Source: Gyrodactylus bullatarudis (Eukaryota; Platyhelminthes; Monogenea; Gyrodactylidea; Gyrodactylidae). Taken from it: a DNA stretch of 64,000 bases. The notes below the pieces were generated by a model, which saw only the letters and a list, made by a program, of their open reading frames with translations, searched no databases and had not been told where the DNA came from. The DNA lies in assembly GCA_012064415.1 (NCBI GenBank), contig SSNU01000086.1, forward strand, positions 451,407 to 515,406, read 5' to 3'. The position numbers and the translations under genes were made by a program. Each line of letters begins with the position of its first letter. Positions within the stretch are counted from its first letter, which is position 1. Below are positions 36,901-46,771 of the stretch, piece by piece.

Positions 36901-39900
36901 TGATTTCGCTGTGAAGAATAAGGAATTTGACGAGCTGATTCACAGACTCAGCATCATAGATTATTTCGAGTGGGTTCACTTTTAAATAAAATTTGGCATC
37001 AAAGCTAGATAGGTCCTCGGGATACTGTTCAAAATCCATTTCAATGAAATCTTCCAAAACTCCCTGTGCAGAGTCAAGAGAAGATGCCTGATTTGAGACC
37101 AACATTGGTCGATCAGAAGTATCCTCTCCAGGCCAACCTTGAATTTGATATGAACCAACATTGAATTGAAGTCTATTCAGAATTTTATCAGAATTATTAA
37201 ATTCTTGTCGAAATACGATAAGAAAGTTCACTTACCTTGAGGCCTTTATTGCTGGCCTGTAGAAGAACTTTAAAGCAAATGTATTCGTCTTAATATCAAG
37301 GATTGTCGGATCTCTAAAGCAAATTTTCAATTTCAATAAACGAATTCTCCACTGAAAATTTTAGTCAACTTGAAAGGTTTCATAATTACTTGAGTTCATC
37401 ATTGTTCAAGGATATTTTGAGCATTTCAAAGTCTACAAAAACTTTTGTAGAAATGTAGCCTCTTGGATAGGAGGGTTTCAACAAGACTGGTAGACCATTT
37501 TCGTCCTTCTTCTCCACGCCAATAGCATCAAAAAGCTTTTGTTTCTCCTCCAGGGAAAATTCAGAGTTGACCAAGTCGATAACCTTGAGCTCAGCATTCT
37601 GAACAATTTCCTTCTTCTTGCCCCACCAGCCAGAAAACCAACCACTATTTTTAGATGAGTTCTTTTGTTTTATTTTTGAGAACTAAATAGTATGGAAAAG
37701 TTTATGAAATGAAATATTCAGTGACACTAGTGATCACTGGTTAGACGAAAATATTTTACAACACAGAGAAACGACGGCTTTTTACTGACCTTTTTCAGCA
37801 TTTTAGTCTTTTTGTTCTTTTTCGACTTTTTCCTCTTGAAAAATTGTCAATTTTCAAATTAAAATTCTTTGGAATTTTTATCAATCAGTAGATTACTGAT
37901 ATTAATATTAATTACACAGTGTTACAAATCGGACAACATTTTTTTCTACTCGATGATATTCTCCACTTTTGTAGAGAATTTTTCGCTGATATGGGCTTCT
38001 TCTAAAAATTCTTCGAGTTATTCGGTAAAAACTGAAAACCCGACTTGCAGTGCTTTGCCTCTCAATAGAGAAAAACATGAATGAGATAGAAATACAGAAA
38101 TAAAATCATCTAAAGCTAATTGATATGAAGTTGGGAATCTATGATTTTTACAGAAATCTCGATATTTTCATCGAGAATTCGAATTTGTTAAAGATTTTCT
38201 GGAATCCTACTCATGCTGCCCACTCTTACCATTTGAAGAAAAAAAATCTGAGAAAGAATTATTTTTATGTAAAATATGGTCATTTTTCAAATTCCCATTT
38301 GGCGCCAAAATCCCATATTTTCGAACTTTGAGCTGAAAATATTTGTTGATTCGAAAGTGGGAGGCTGATCGAAAGAGTGTTTTCAGGATCAAGATTAGAC
38401 ACGAAAATCAATTCAACTGAATCTTATCTGATGAATAACCTCATTATCGTTTGGGAGCGGAATTTCGTTTTTTTGATCATTTTCACTACTTGAAAATCAA
38501 TGAAATTTCGATAATTCAAATTCTCTCGAAAATGGGGTTACTGTCGATAACATGACGGTGCTAGTCAGCTTTCTTGTCTAATCTTGATCCTGAAAATCAA
38601 TTTTTGATCCCTCTCCCACTTTCAAATCAACAAATATTTTCAGCTCAAAGTTCGAAAAAAATGTGATTTTGGTGCCAAATGGAAATTTGAAAAATGACCA
38701 TATTTTTCATAAAAATATTTTTTTCAGATTTTTTTTCTTCAAATGGTAAGAGTGGGCAGCATGAGTAGGATTCCAGAAAATCTTTAACAAATTCGAATTC
38801 TTGATGAAAATATCAAGATTTCTGTAAAAATCATAGATTCCCAACTTCATATCAACCAACTTTAGTTCAGGAATAAATTCTTAACATTAGAGTAGAAGAA
38901 AAGTTTTCCTAGTTTCTGAGCTATTCAAAGTCAAAGTTGAAAATTTACCCATTTATTTCGAAAATCCTCAATTTTATGTGTATTTAAGCATCTCTTTGGA
39001 AAGAAGTCTATCTCAATTAGGATACTGTTGTCCTTGAAGTATCAAAAGCGTAAAAAGATTTTCTCTATTATTCAACACCTAAAATTCAGGTAAAAGATGA
39101 AGTTGTAGATTAATTTCATTGATAAATTACTACGACTGTCATCTTTTTATAAGCAGCACATATCTGAAATCTACTAAAGTGGAGAATATCATCGACTAGA
39201 ATTTTTCCATGTAAGACTGTATTATTTATTTTAGAGAGTAGTAAATAGGGACCCACCTTGCATTGCCTTGAACAATTACAAGTATCTGGAAACAATTGAT
39301 TGATTGATAATGCTTTATCAATTCAATTACTTGTTTGATCCAAGTATATTGCAATTACTTGTTCAAATTCTAACTTTAATACTACTGACAAGCGTAAATA
39401 CATATAAAATTATTATTACATTATTATTTTATGTCAAATAGCTTATTTCTTTTACAATTAATAAATTTTATCATCTGAACGTGTTCCGATGAAAGGTTCG
39501 TTCGGAAATCTGTTTTCAAATGTTACTAAATATCCTATCACTCGGTGATAAAGAAGCTGGTTAACTCAATATATAAGGGGCTAAATTAGCAAGTCTAGGA
39601 AACAAATTTTAATTTGATCTTCACCATTTCAGATTTTTATTCTCCTCATTCAATTTTCCCCCATTCTGTTTCCCAGAAGCATCCTGTATGAAATTTATTG
39701 TAATCACTTTGCATATTTAGGTCTGAGCATCAGTAGAAACTTCAGTATGGAATCATTGTAAGAAGAATTAGTCATTCAAGAATTATTGAATCAGCCAATC
39801 AGAATCGTGCATTACTAAGTACTTGCAATTAATTGGTCAATTACAATTACTTGTTTTCACAACCATAACAATTAATTGAATTGATAAATACTTGTTTTCT

Positions 39901-42900
39901 TAAGCCTTGATTGCTACAATGCAATGCAATCTGGATCCCTAGTAGTAAAGGCTTACTCAGAAATACACCTAGTTAATATGAAGATGGGAATTTATGCTTT
40001 TTCTTAATTTTTTCATCAAGAAATCGAATTTGATCAAGATTTTTTGGAATCTAGATCCTAGGTTCCACTTTCAGGATCTGAAGAAAAAAAATTTGAAAAA
40101 AATCAAATTTTAAGAAAGTTATGGCATATTTCAAATCTAGCGATGGCGCCGAATTCCCATTTTTTTGAACTTTGAGTTGATAATTTTTGTTGATTTAAAA
40201 GTGAGAGAGAGATCAAAAGTTGATTTCTAGGATCACGATTAGACAAAGAAATCAAATATGCCGATTCAGATTTTGAGAATCCGCCCATCTTCGTGTGAAA
40301 ATCGAAATTTGATTTTTTGAACATCTTCACTACTTGAAAATCGATTAAATATTGATGATTCAAGATCCCTGGAGATTGGCGAGTCCATTGAAATTTTCAT
40401 AGTTATAATCGGTTTCTTTAACTAATCGTGATCCTAAAAATCAACTTTTGATCACTCTCTCACTTTTAAATCAACAAAAATTATCAACTCAAAGTTCAAA
40501 AAAATGGGAATTCGGCGCCATCGCTAGATTTGAAATATATTTTTTTCAATTTTTTTTTCTTCAGATCCTGAAAGTGGAACCTACGATCTAGATTCCAAAA
40601 AATCTTGATCAAATTCGATTTTTTGATGAAAAAATTAAGAAAAAGCATAAATTCCCATCTTCATATTAATTAGCTTTAGTTACTCAAGGGAGAATTTATT
40701 TCTTACCAAGTGGAAGAGTAAGGAAAATATCGTAAATTTATCTTACGTATCAAAAATCGCAAGCTTACTGCCCTAGTTATAGTCTAATTAGCTTCGATAA
40801 AAAATAAAATTCACAATAAAATATCGACCAAGGTTGTGACGATAAGTAAAGATTATATTAAATTGCATTTATTTGGCCAATCAAAAGACCTGAGAATAAT
40901 TCTAAAAGGACTTGGCTAAAAAAACCTTTATAAAATGTTATGAAATTGTTGAACTCCCAATGAGTTTTGATTAAAGTTTTCCAAATATCTTTATTGAATG
41001 GATTTGCTAGAATATTTTTCTATTAATAATAATAGATATAAACTTGAAAACTTCTAAAAGATACTTCTGAGTTGTTGAATATTTTACACATCAGAATAAT
41101 TACACGTCAGAATTACTGAACTGCATCAAAAATGCTTTGCTCAATACATTTCGATTGAAGAGAGAGACAAAATTAAAAAAAGAATGAATTCATAGATTGA
41201 ACTGTTCACAAGATTCTTGGAAAGTAAGCAAATTAGAACTACTGTAATAACCTATTTACACCATATTATCGTGTGTAGCTAATGATCAATGAGTAGATTA
41301 TAAAGCTTTTCTAATCATCGAGATTGCCTAGAAAGAATGTCATTTTAGTAATTTTTTAAAATATTCAAAATCTTTTACCTACAATTCTAAAATATTATTA
41401 TTATGAGTAAATACCTGAAGAAATGCTTCCTCTCGACACATGACAATATTAAAGGCATCCAATTTCTTTTCGCATTCTTCTATTTCAATTTTATCTTCTT
41501 TCTTGGATTTTTCGTCAAGATCCTTCTTCCAAAGTTCAATGTATTTTCGTCTGGTACTTCTAAACTCTTTAATATAGCTCCACTTCCAAGTTTTAACAGG
41601 TTCGCGAATGCAAAATTCCAATACTGAGTCGATAGCAAATCTCCACAAGAGTTTCGATGATTTTCCTGTCCATAGCTCTTTTGGCTTATATTTTAGGAAA
41701 TTCCTGTGTACTTTTAAACGGTCTTGTGCTTCCAGGTAGAAAATGATGAGGTTATACTGCTTATTGGATAGAATTAGCTCAATTTGATTGAATAAAACAT
41801 TCAATTCAATTTCAGGTCGACTGAAACCATCAGCGTCACTCTTTGTATTGACGTAAGCATTTCCCAAAAAGTTGATTGGCTTGAATACTAAGTAACATAT
41901 GATTAATTTTTTCGAATATTTTCACAGTGAAATATTTGTAAAAGTTTGATAAGTTTTGATTGGTTTTAGATAAAATCGATTCAAATGTGATTGACTTTTT
42001 CATACTTAATGTCTTAATGAGTCTTTGGAAAAAGATTAGTTACATTCCAATTGAATCTACTTTTTTTAATATTTTATCGAATATTCTAGATTCCACTATT
42101 TTTCCAATTGATTTTTACAGTGTACAAATCAGTTTCTTTCGGTTTCTAAAGAACTTTCTAAATTAATACTTTAAATTAATCTAAAGCTATTCTCGATGAA
42201 TTTGGGAATTCATGATTTTTACAAAAAACTCATTTTTTCATCAAGGTATCGAAAATTTTGAAAGATTTTTTGGTAACTGATTCAAAATGTACACTTTTAC
42301 TGAATTGAGAAAAAAAATTTGGAAAAAGGTTTTTTTTGGAAAATTTTAGAGAAATTTTAAAATCCGAGATGGCGCGATTTTTTATTTTTTTAAACTTTGA
42401 GTTGAAAATTTTTGTTGATTTCAAGGTCTGAGAGGAATCAAACGTTATTTTTCAGGATCATCATTAGACAAAGAAAATATTTGCTCTTATTCATTTTATT
42501 GTAAAAACCCGTCATTTTGAAATGATCTTGGATCACCCTATTTTAACATTTTCCAAGCAGTAAAAATGATCGAAAAATAGGAAGAGGACTTTCGCACGTA
42601 AATAGTGTGTTTTTTCAAAAAAATGAATAAGAGTAAATATTTTCTTTGTCTAATGATGATCCTGAAAAATAACGTTTGATTCCTCTCAGACCTTGAAATC
42701 AACAAAAATTTTCAACTCAAAGTTTAAAAAAATTAAAAAATCGCGCCATCTCGAATTTTAAAATTTCTCTAAAATTTTCCAAAAAAAACTTTTTTCCAAA
42801 TTTTTTTTTCTCAATTCAGTAAAAGTGTACATTTTGAATCAGTTACCAAAAAATCTTTCAAAATTTTCGATACCTTGATGAAAAAATGAGTTTTTTGTAA

Positions 42901-44066
42901 AAATCATGAATTCCCAAATTCATCGAGAATAGCTGTATAATAGGGTTATTTTTATTTTTTGGTGCTACTAGCTTAAATAATCGATGAATGAGTAGAAAAA
43001 ATTAGAAAATTGCATAAAATCCTCCGGAAGTTTATGACCAATTGATTTCACTTGAAAATTTCAAGTTTAAATTATTAAAGTAAACTACAGTAGTTTAACT
43101 AATACTATCGACAAAATAATTATTTTGGAATATATTGTGTATATTATGGTATAGCCAAATAATCTTAAATCTTCCTTGATCGCGTAGATAAAGTGACGTC
43201 GCGGAAGTCTTTATTTAAATCAAGTTAAAAAATACGCTTAATTTTCAATAAAAAATTGATAAATTGCAATACATTTTCACAATTAACTTACAGTATTTTT
43301 TAAAAAGTTTAGCTTCATCTTTAAAAAAGGTCGCAATTTCTTCTTTATTCTTCTGATAGATCAACTCAGATTCTTGATTGAAATAAAATGCAAGAGAACT
43401 TAGTCTCATGGACTTAACAAATTCATAAAATTTCAGCTTTTCACTTTCTTTATCATCAGTTTTGATGTAGAATTCGGAAATTGTCAAACCCAGAGAAAAT
43501 GAATTATTTTTTAAAGTAGTGTCATCTTCATATCGAATATGGACATCTCGTAAAATAACCTGAAGATTTTTGAATATTTGTATTGTCAATTTTTGTATGA
43601 ATGAACTATTTGAGGTTGAAGAATCTTAATTGACAGAAAAAATTAGAAAGAAAATGAATTTTAGATTTTAAGAAACCTTACTATTTTCGACTTTTGAAGC
43701 TTTCATTTGAATGATTTCTTCAACCTGTTTTAATTTCTTTGATAATTGAATCTGAATTTCCTTTACTGGATCATAAATTTCACTGTCAGAAGGTACAACA
43801 ACTACATGAAGTCCTTCTAATTGTACAATAAAAGGCTCATTAAAAAGGTCAGTGTAAGGAATTTTTATGTTTAACTTCTTGAGACATCCATAGGGAATTT
43901 TAAAAGGTAGGTCAAACTCCTTTAGAATATTTGATTTGACACTTAAATCATTGATGCAGACGTTTCCTTTTATGAAACTGAATTTAAATTGAGATCCGTC
44001 GAGCTTTTCGAAATAAATTCCAAGATACTTATTTATAAGATCTTTTATTAGATTTTCCAAAACCAT
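12929..44066 (-). CDS. VPS13: VPS13 (A/C type) bridge-like lipid-transfer protein, about 49 exons
   Basis: Giant rod-shaped protein that channels phospholipids between membranes at organelle contacts. N-terminal chorein: MVLENLIKDLINKYLG, IPYGCLKKLNIKIPYTDLF, VHIRYEDD, then a Lys-rich linker and GWFSGWWGKKKE. VAB region: LFAPYWIVNKTSKILTYK, DKFSIDTVGSSGRV, ITIAPYFAIVNNT. C-terminal ATG_C part: CFVLGLDVLGGPYGIFVGFSEGV, GPEEFAEGL, GLIDMASTSMEGLKR, then a PH-like end. Exons: 44066-43682, 43624-43292, 41887-41415, 37834-37790, 37682-37390, 37313-37236, 37172-36891, 36272-36120, 35708-35430, 35347-34966, 34801-34679, 34620-34224, 34191-33521, 32916-32854, 31240-31008, 30947-30791, 30710-30495, 30460-30306, 30098-29867, 29806-29684, 29332-28976, 27304-27182, 27121-26783, 26713-26438, 26379-26074, 26008-25863, 25777-25714, about 24808-24481, 24428-24348, 24291-24187, 24122-24021, 23176-23084, 23021-22914, 22846-22760, 22695-22468, 22073-21937, 19586-19325, 18980-18868, 18081-17769, 17703-17622, 17563-17497, 17435-17339, 16596-16349, 14702-14507, 14444-14123, 13984-13897, 13560-13446, 13391-13309, 13241-12929. 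Phases agree throughout, about 3,415 residues. Exons at 30460, 30098, 25777 and 24808 have the least certain edges. Confidence 0.93.
15424..15742 (+). mobile_element. Non-autonomous Helitron
   Basis: Lies in a VPS13 intron. The 5' end is TCTATATTATTAAAA followed by the AAACTACCCAACCAATTTTA block seen near the 5' ends of arthropod Helitrons. The 3' end is a GC-rich stretch (AGCGTAGCGGTTTCGG) ending in CTAG, followed by T. The element sits exactly between A (15423) and T (15743), the Helitron target rule, with no target duplication. At 319 bp it lacks Rep/helicase coding, so it needs a helper element. Confidence 0.75.
16025..16267. repeat. Half copy of the foldback family (42181 subtype)
   Basis: Reads like the right arm of the 42181-42934 element: CTCACAGCTTGAAATCACC, then an AAACCTTGATGAAAATAATG segment, ending CCCAAATTCATCGAGAATAG. 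The matching left arm is missing. Confidence 0.6.
16680..17000. repeat. Dispersed repeat copy A
   Basis: Shares blocks in reverse complement with 57690-57960, including GAGATATTGAGCAGGCGATT, TTAGTTAGCATCAGTG and the run of A/T around AATAGGTTTTCAAGAAAACG. Non-coding; it lies in a VPS13 intron. Confidence 0.6.
18266..18848. mobile_element. MITE-like element with about 45-bp inverted ends
   Basis: The left end TTTTTATGTTACCGTTAATC continues TTGTTACTCTTGATAGTCTC, and the right end carries GAGACTATCAAGATTAAC leading to ATTAACGATAAAAAA. The internal motif CTAAACTTGTTACTAC occurs twice (near 18328 and 18718). It lies in a VPS13 intron. Confidence 0.6.
19646..20955. repeat. Foldback element split by a second foldback element
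   Basis: The outer copy belongs to the 42181 subtype. Its left end is AAAGCTATTCTCAATGAATT and its centre has GATTTCAAGGTCTGAGAGGA at about 19820; the right half resumes after 20640 and ends CCAATTTCATCGACATTAG near 20955. The intervening 19916-20637 is a complete element of the 38110 subtype, so it inserted later. Confidence 0.6.
19916..20637. mobile_element. Foldback element, nested copy
   Basis: Two arms of roughly 340 bp are near reverse complements. The left arm holds TATGAAGTTGGGAATCTATG and CCTACTCATGTTGCCCAC; the right arm holds GTGGGCAATATGAGTAGG and CATAGATTCCCAACTTCATA. It closely matches 38110-38865. Confidence 0.75.
21220..21332. mobile_element. Short MITE with GGGCCTC ends
   Basis: Ends GGGCCTCATATATATA and TATATGCATTTTTGAGGCCC are inverted. 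It is 113 bp long and probably a deletion relative of 1429-1748. The left flank is TA and the right flank AT. Confidence 0.5.
21507..21895. repeat. Degenerate foldback copy
   Basis: Starts AAAGCTATTTGATTTGAAGT and contains TTGGAAATCTATGATTTTTA, GGAATCCAGATCATGAC and a degraded centre. The second arm is largely lost. Confidence 0.5.
23521..23925. repeat. Degenerate foldback copy (39969 subtype)
   Basis: Begins GTTGATATGAAGATGGGAAT and shares TTATAGCATCTTTCAAATCT, TCAGATTTTGAGAATTATCC and TTTGTGATCCTAACAATCAA with the element at 39969. It fills most of a VPS13 intron; the right end is missing. Confidence 0.55.
24870..25150. repeat. Central part of a foldback element
   Basis: Left part TTAAAAGTAGGCGGTAGATC plus TCTCAGGATCATAATTTGAC; the right part has GATCCTAAAAAACGTCTTTT and CCTCCTACCTATAAATCAAT in inverted order. 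The outer arms are absent. Confidence 0.5.
27367..27824. mobile_element. MITE-like element with TCAAGTCAGTCTG ends
   Basis: TCAAGTCAGTCTGAATG at 27367 is the reverse complement, with one mismatch, of CATCCAGACTGACTTGA ending at 27824. The 458-bp element is non-coding. It lies in the 1.67-kb VPS13 intron 28975-27305. Confidence 0.5.
27825..28975. other. Remainder of the 1.67-kb VPS13 intron
   Basis: AT-rich non-coding sequence. The short plus-strand ORF at 27957-28196 has no supporting splice or homology signal. A TGTTTAACCCTTAAAG motif near 28000 recurs in inverted form at about 17085. Confidence 0.4.
31551..31989. mobile_element. MITE-like element with TTAGAGATGTAAC ends
   Basis: TTAGAGATGTAACAAATTTT at the left and AAAATTGGTTACATCTCTAA at the right are inverted repeats enclosing 439 bp of non-coding sequence. 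It lies in the large VPS13 intron 32853-31241. Confidence 0.6.
32261..32365 (-). other. Candidate VPS13 cassette exon
   Basis: A 105-nt open segment bounded by TTTTTATTCAG acceptor and GTAATT donor, in phase 0 on both sides like the flanking exons. It would add 35 basic residues (KRFFSITKRLLHGDAPSQKF). I recognise no family counterpart, so it is not included in the main model. Confidence 0.35.
35748..35948. mobile_element. 201-bp palindromic MITE
   Basis: Arms of about 65 bp at each end are near-perfect inverted repeats: AAAGTAAAAAGATGCCAGGA with GGGCATACTCATCA on the left, and TGAGTATGCCCG leading to TCCTGGCATCTTTTTACTTT on the right. It lies in a 410-bp VPS13 intron. Confidence 0.75.
36346..36500. 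repeat. Left-arm fragment of the foldback family
   Basis: CTAAAGCTAGTTGACATCAA then GATGAGAATTTACTATTTTT match the outer end of the family. No second arm follows. Confidence 0.45.
38110..38865. mobile_element. Complete foldback element (type copy)
   Basis: A 756-bp near-palindrome with arms of more than 330 bp. Outer ends are CTAAAGCTAATTGATATGAA and TTCATATCAACCAACTTTAG. Internal landmarks GAATCCTACTCATGCTGCCC and GGGCAGCATGAGTAGGATTC sit symmetrically. It has no coding potential; apparent ORFs are shadows of the arms. It lies in the 3.6-kb VPS13 intron 41414-37835. Confidence 0.8.
39248..39939. mobile_element. MITE-like element with GGGACCC/GGGATCC ends
   Basis: The left end GGGACCCACCTTGCATTGCC mirrors the right end GCAATGCAATCTGGATCCC. 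Both are flanked by AGTAGTAA. Subterminal CAATTACTTG motifs recur. Length 692 bp, non-coding. Confidence 0.6.
39969..40679. mobile_element. Foldback element, second subtype
   Basis: Two arms mirror each other: TTAATATGAAGATGGGAATT with AGATCCTAGGTTCCACTTTC on the left; GAAAGTGGAACCTACGATCT with AATTCCCATCTTCATATTAA on the right. The family-typical outer TTTAG is at 40675-40679. It is 711 bp and only about 100 bp from the preceding MITE-like element's flank at 39949. Confidence 0.78.
42181..42934. mobile_element. Foldback element, third subtype
   Basis: A 754-bp palindrome with left end CTAAAGCTATTCTCGATGAA and right end TTCATCGAGAATAGCT. Symmetric internal blocks are GGTAACTGATTCAAAATGTA and TACATTTTGAATCAGTTACC. 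It lies in VPS13 intron 2. Confidence 0.8.
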
Positions 44067-44335
44067 CAGGAAATGATAATTCAAGTAAACTATTTCTCAA
44101 TAGATTTTCATTTATGTATGGCAGTTTTATAAAAAATGTGCAATCTTAAATATTTTGAAATAGCGCAAATATTTTATTGCCATGAAACTTTTCAAAAACG
44201 ATTCCTATGATTCTTGTTTAACTCAGTTAATTTAGTGACATTTCTTATCTCTTAGCGTGAAATTGAATAGACTCTTCCAAAAATGTATGTTAAATCTATT
44301 TTTTCTATGATATTTATTGTTAATTCTCTATAAAG

Positions 44336-45173
44336 GCCTCCATCTGATGCCCCAGCTGATCCTGAGATGCCTTCAAATCTTCCCCCTCCATCTCAGGGAC
44401 CAAATAAACGACTTCAACAAAATCAAGCTCAAGTTGATGAAGTAGTTGACATTATGAAAGTTAATATGGAAAAAGTCCTAGAAAGAGATTCTAAACTCAG
44501 TAAACTTGATGATAGAGCAGATGCTCTGCAAGCAGGAGCTTCTCAGTTTGAGGCAAGTGCTGGAAAGCTTAAAAATAAATTCTGGTGGAAAAATATGAAA
44601 GTAAGCTGACTTGATCCTCCTAGCCTTACTGAATAATTTAATTTACTTTTCTAGATGAACATTATGATCGGAGGAGTAGTCTTAGTTGTACTTATTGTTC
44701 TAGGCTGTAAGTTTAAATAACCGTAAGATTGTTGTGTCGTCTAAAATAAATGTTGTTGATTTTTTGTTTAGGTGAATCTTCCAGAGCTGTCGTAAATCAT
44801 GATTGTGGATTTAGCTATTATTAATAGAATTTAAATTCCAATTTCTTGATTCTAGGGTCGTTCTTTGGAGGAAAGTGAGTTATCATAATTTAATTTGAGC
44901 AAATATTATTAAATAATTTTACTTGTGTTGCAGAGATGTTAAGCTACCATGGTAGGATAATTTACCTTTTTTACCTTACTTACTCGAATTAAATTTTTTT
45001 AATTAGTCAAAGTATTTGCTTGCTCGATTTATTAAAACTTATTTTCTCACAGGAAATCTGAACCTGCTATGGTCCCAGTTCAACAAGTACCGGCTTCAGT
45101 TGAACCGGCTGGTTCCGATGAGAAGTTGAGAGTTCGCCGAGAAATCGGTAGAGGTATTTCCTTGAATCATTGA
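44336..45173 (+). CDS. nSyb: Neuronal synaptobrevin (VAMP1/2 type), alternative tails
   Basis: Vesicle v-SNARE driving synaptic vesicle fusion with syntaxin and SNAP-25. Exon 44336-44600 has a Pro-rich leader, then the R-SNARE motif [20 protein letters not shown] with the zero-layer Arg in [20 protein letters not shown], then the juxtamembrane WWKNMK. Exon 44655-44706 encodes the membrane anchor ([14 protein letters not shown]). Two mutually exclusive ends follow: exon 44772-44824 gives a short tail (CESSRAVV... stop), or exons 44856-44874, 44934-44951 and 45053-45173 give WSFFGGKDVKLPW plus a longer polar tail ending at TGA 45171. All junctions keep frame. The ATG at 44367 is the first visible one, but the frame is open upstream to the acceptor at 44335 ([10 protein letters not shown]), so an upstream first exon may supply the initiator. 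Confidence 0.93.
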
Positions 45174-45917
45174 AAATACTATTTTTGGAAATCAATTTCC
45201 TTGTGTGAATTATCGACTTCAATTTTGACTGTAGTCAAAAATGTTGACTTTAAGTAATTTATTTATTTTGATTATGAAATTAAAAGAGTAATTCTAACAG
45301 AAAGCTGTAAAAATCTCTTTGAACATTTAAACCAAAAGATCTAAAAACCCCTCTTCAAACAACATTATTGTGTAATTATTATTATATTGAAATTTCAACA
45401 TTTCAGACCAATATTACTGTTATTAAAGAGAACGTATTTATATATATATATTTTCACTCAACTGCAAGTTGTAGACTACGGTTCGTAGTGGATTGCTGAG
45501 ACTCAGTTGGCAACGTTGTTAACCACTTTAATTGATGTAATAATACCAAATTTAATATATGGAATTAGATCTTATTAAAAGATAACTAATAATATTCAGG
45601 AGGGGAAAATACTTGCATAATATTATCACAATCCCCGTATCCCATGAGTTTTTCGACTTTTTAATAATATAACTTACCTTGATAAGAGAAAAGATTCATT
45701 AATCGAGTTGGAACACTTAGTTCAAAGCTAAAGATTCTCAAACACTTACTGTTTATTTGCAAATTAAATCAATAAATTTACATTTATAATGAAAATTTAT
45801 TTCTTTTTTTCACAATACGGTGAAATGATATTAGAACTTTTTACCATTCTTTGTCAACGATAAATAGTAAATCTATGGTTTATGGGTGAGTCAAGTTTGA
45901 GATTATGATATTTTAAC
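45174..45917. other. Convergent spacer nSyb / SDHB
   Basis: About 740 bp of AT-rich DNA with a (TA)n run near 45440. No RNA gene or further exon was recognised, although an nSyb 3' exon here cannot be excluded. Confidence 0.4.
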
Positions 45918-46771
45918 TCATGCATATTCAGTAGTTGGCTGCTTGTTTTTGTATGAATTGAAATTGGCCAACATCTTCTTAATTTCTGCAATCGCTTTAC
46001 CGGGATTCAAGCCCTTTGGGCAAGTTTGAGTGCAATTCATTATAGTATGGCAACGATAAACAGACCACTTATTATTGAGAAGTGATAACCTCTCGTATGT
46101 ATAGTCGTCTCTTGAATCGATTAGCCAACGATAAGCTTGCATCAACACTGCGGGTCCAAGATATTTGTCTCCATTCCACCAGTAAGAAGGACATGAAGTT
46201 GTACAGCATGCACACAAGATGCACTCGTACAGTCCATCAAGCTTCTCGCGATCTTTAACAGACTGCATCAAAGTTGCTTTACCAATGTTGTCTTCATTAA
46301 AGTTTTTCTTTTTAAGAAAAGGCTCAATGAGTCTGTACTGTGCGTAAAAGTTTGACATGTCTGGAACTAGATCCTTTATAATGTACATGTGTGGAAGTGG
46401 ATAAAGTTTATTGACGCTTTTAGTCTTATCAATAGCACATAGGCAAGCCAATGTATTTTTACCATTGATATTCATTGCACATGAACCACAGATACCTTCC
46501 CGACAACTGCGCCTGAAAGTTAATGTGGGATCTATTTCGTTCTTTATTTTGACTAAAGCATCAAGAACCATAGGACCACATTCATCCAAATTTACTTCAT
46601 ACGTTTGTGTTGTGGGCTTAGAGCCTGCAACTTCCGGATTCTAAAATAAATCTCATCAGTACTTACGAATCTATAAATTTGGAATTTCGTAACATTGCTA
46701 AGAGAGCGAGTAGTCGAAAGTAACGATGGTATATCAATTCCGCGGAAAAAAGCCCCTTTATTTAATAGCAT
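45918..46771 (-). CDS. SDHB: Succinate dehydrogenase iron-sulfur subunit
   Basis: Matrix-side electron-transfer subunit of complex II that carries electrons from SDHA flavin to ubiquinone. Exons 46771-46667 and 46640-45918 give 275 residues, normal for SDHB. All three clusters are present: 2Fe-2S in [16 protein letters not shown] with the distal Cys in NTLAC; 4Fe-4S in [18 protein letters not shown]; 3Fe-4S in [19 protein letters not shown]. The presequence starts [11 protein letters not shown]. The single intron is only 26 nt (46641-46666, GTAAGT...TTTTAG). It must be removed, because the conserved YRFNPE/YRWNP junction is only restored by splicing and 26 is not a multiple of three. An acceptor-like site at about 46821 suggests a spliced 5' leader. 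Certain identification. Confidence 0.97.

Noticed and set aside
38125..38392. ORFs on both strands of about 60-70 codons
   Set aside because: They are produced by the palindromic arms of the foldback element at 38110-38865.
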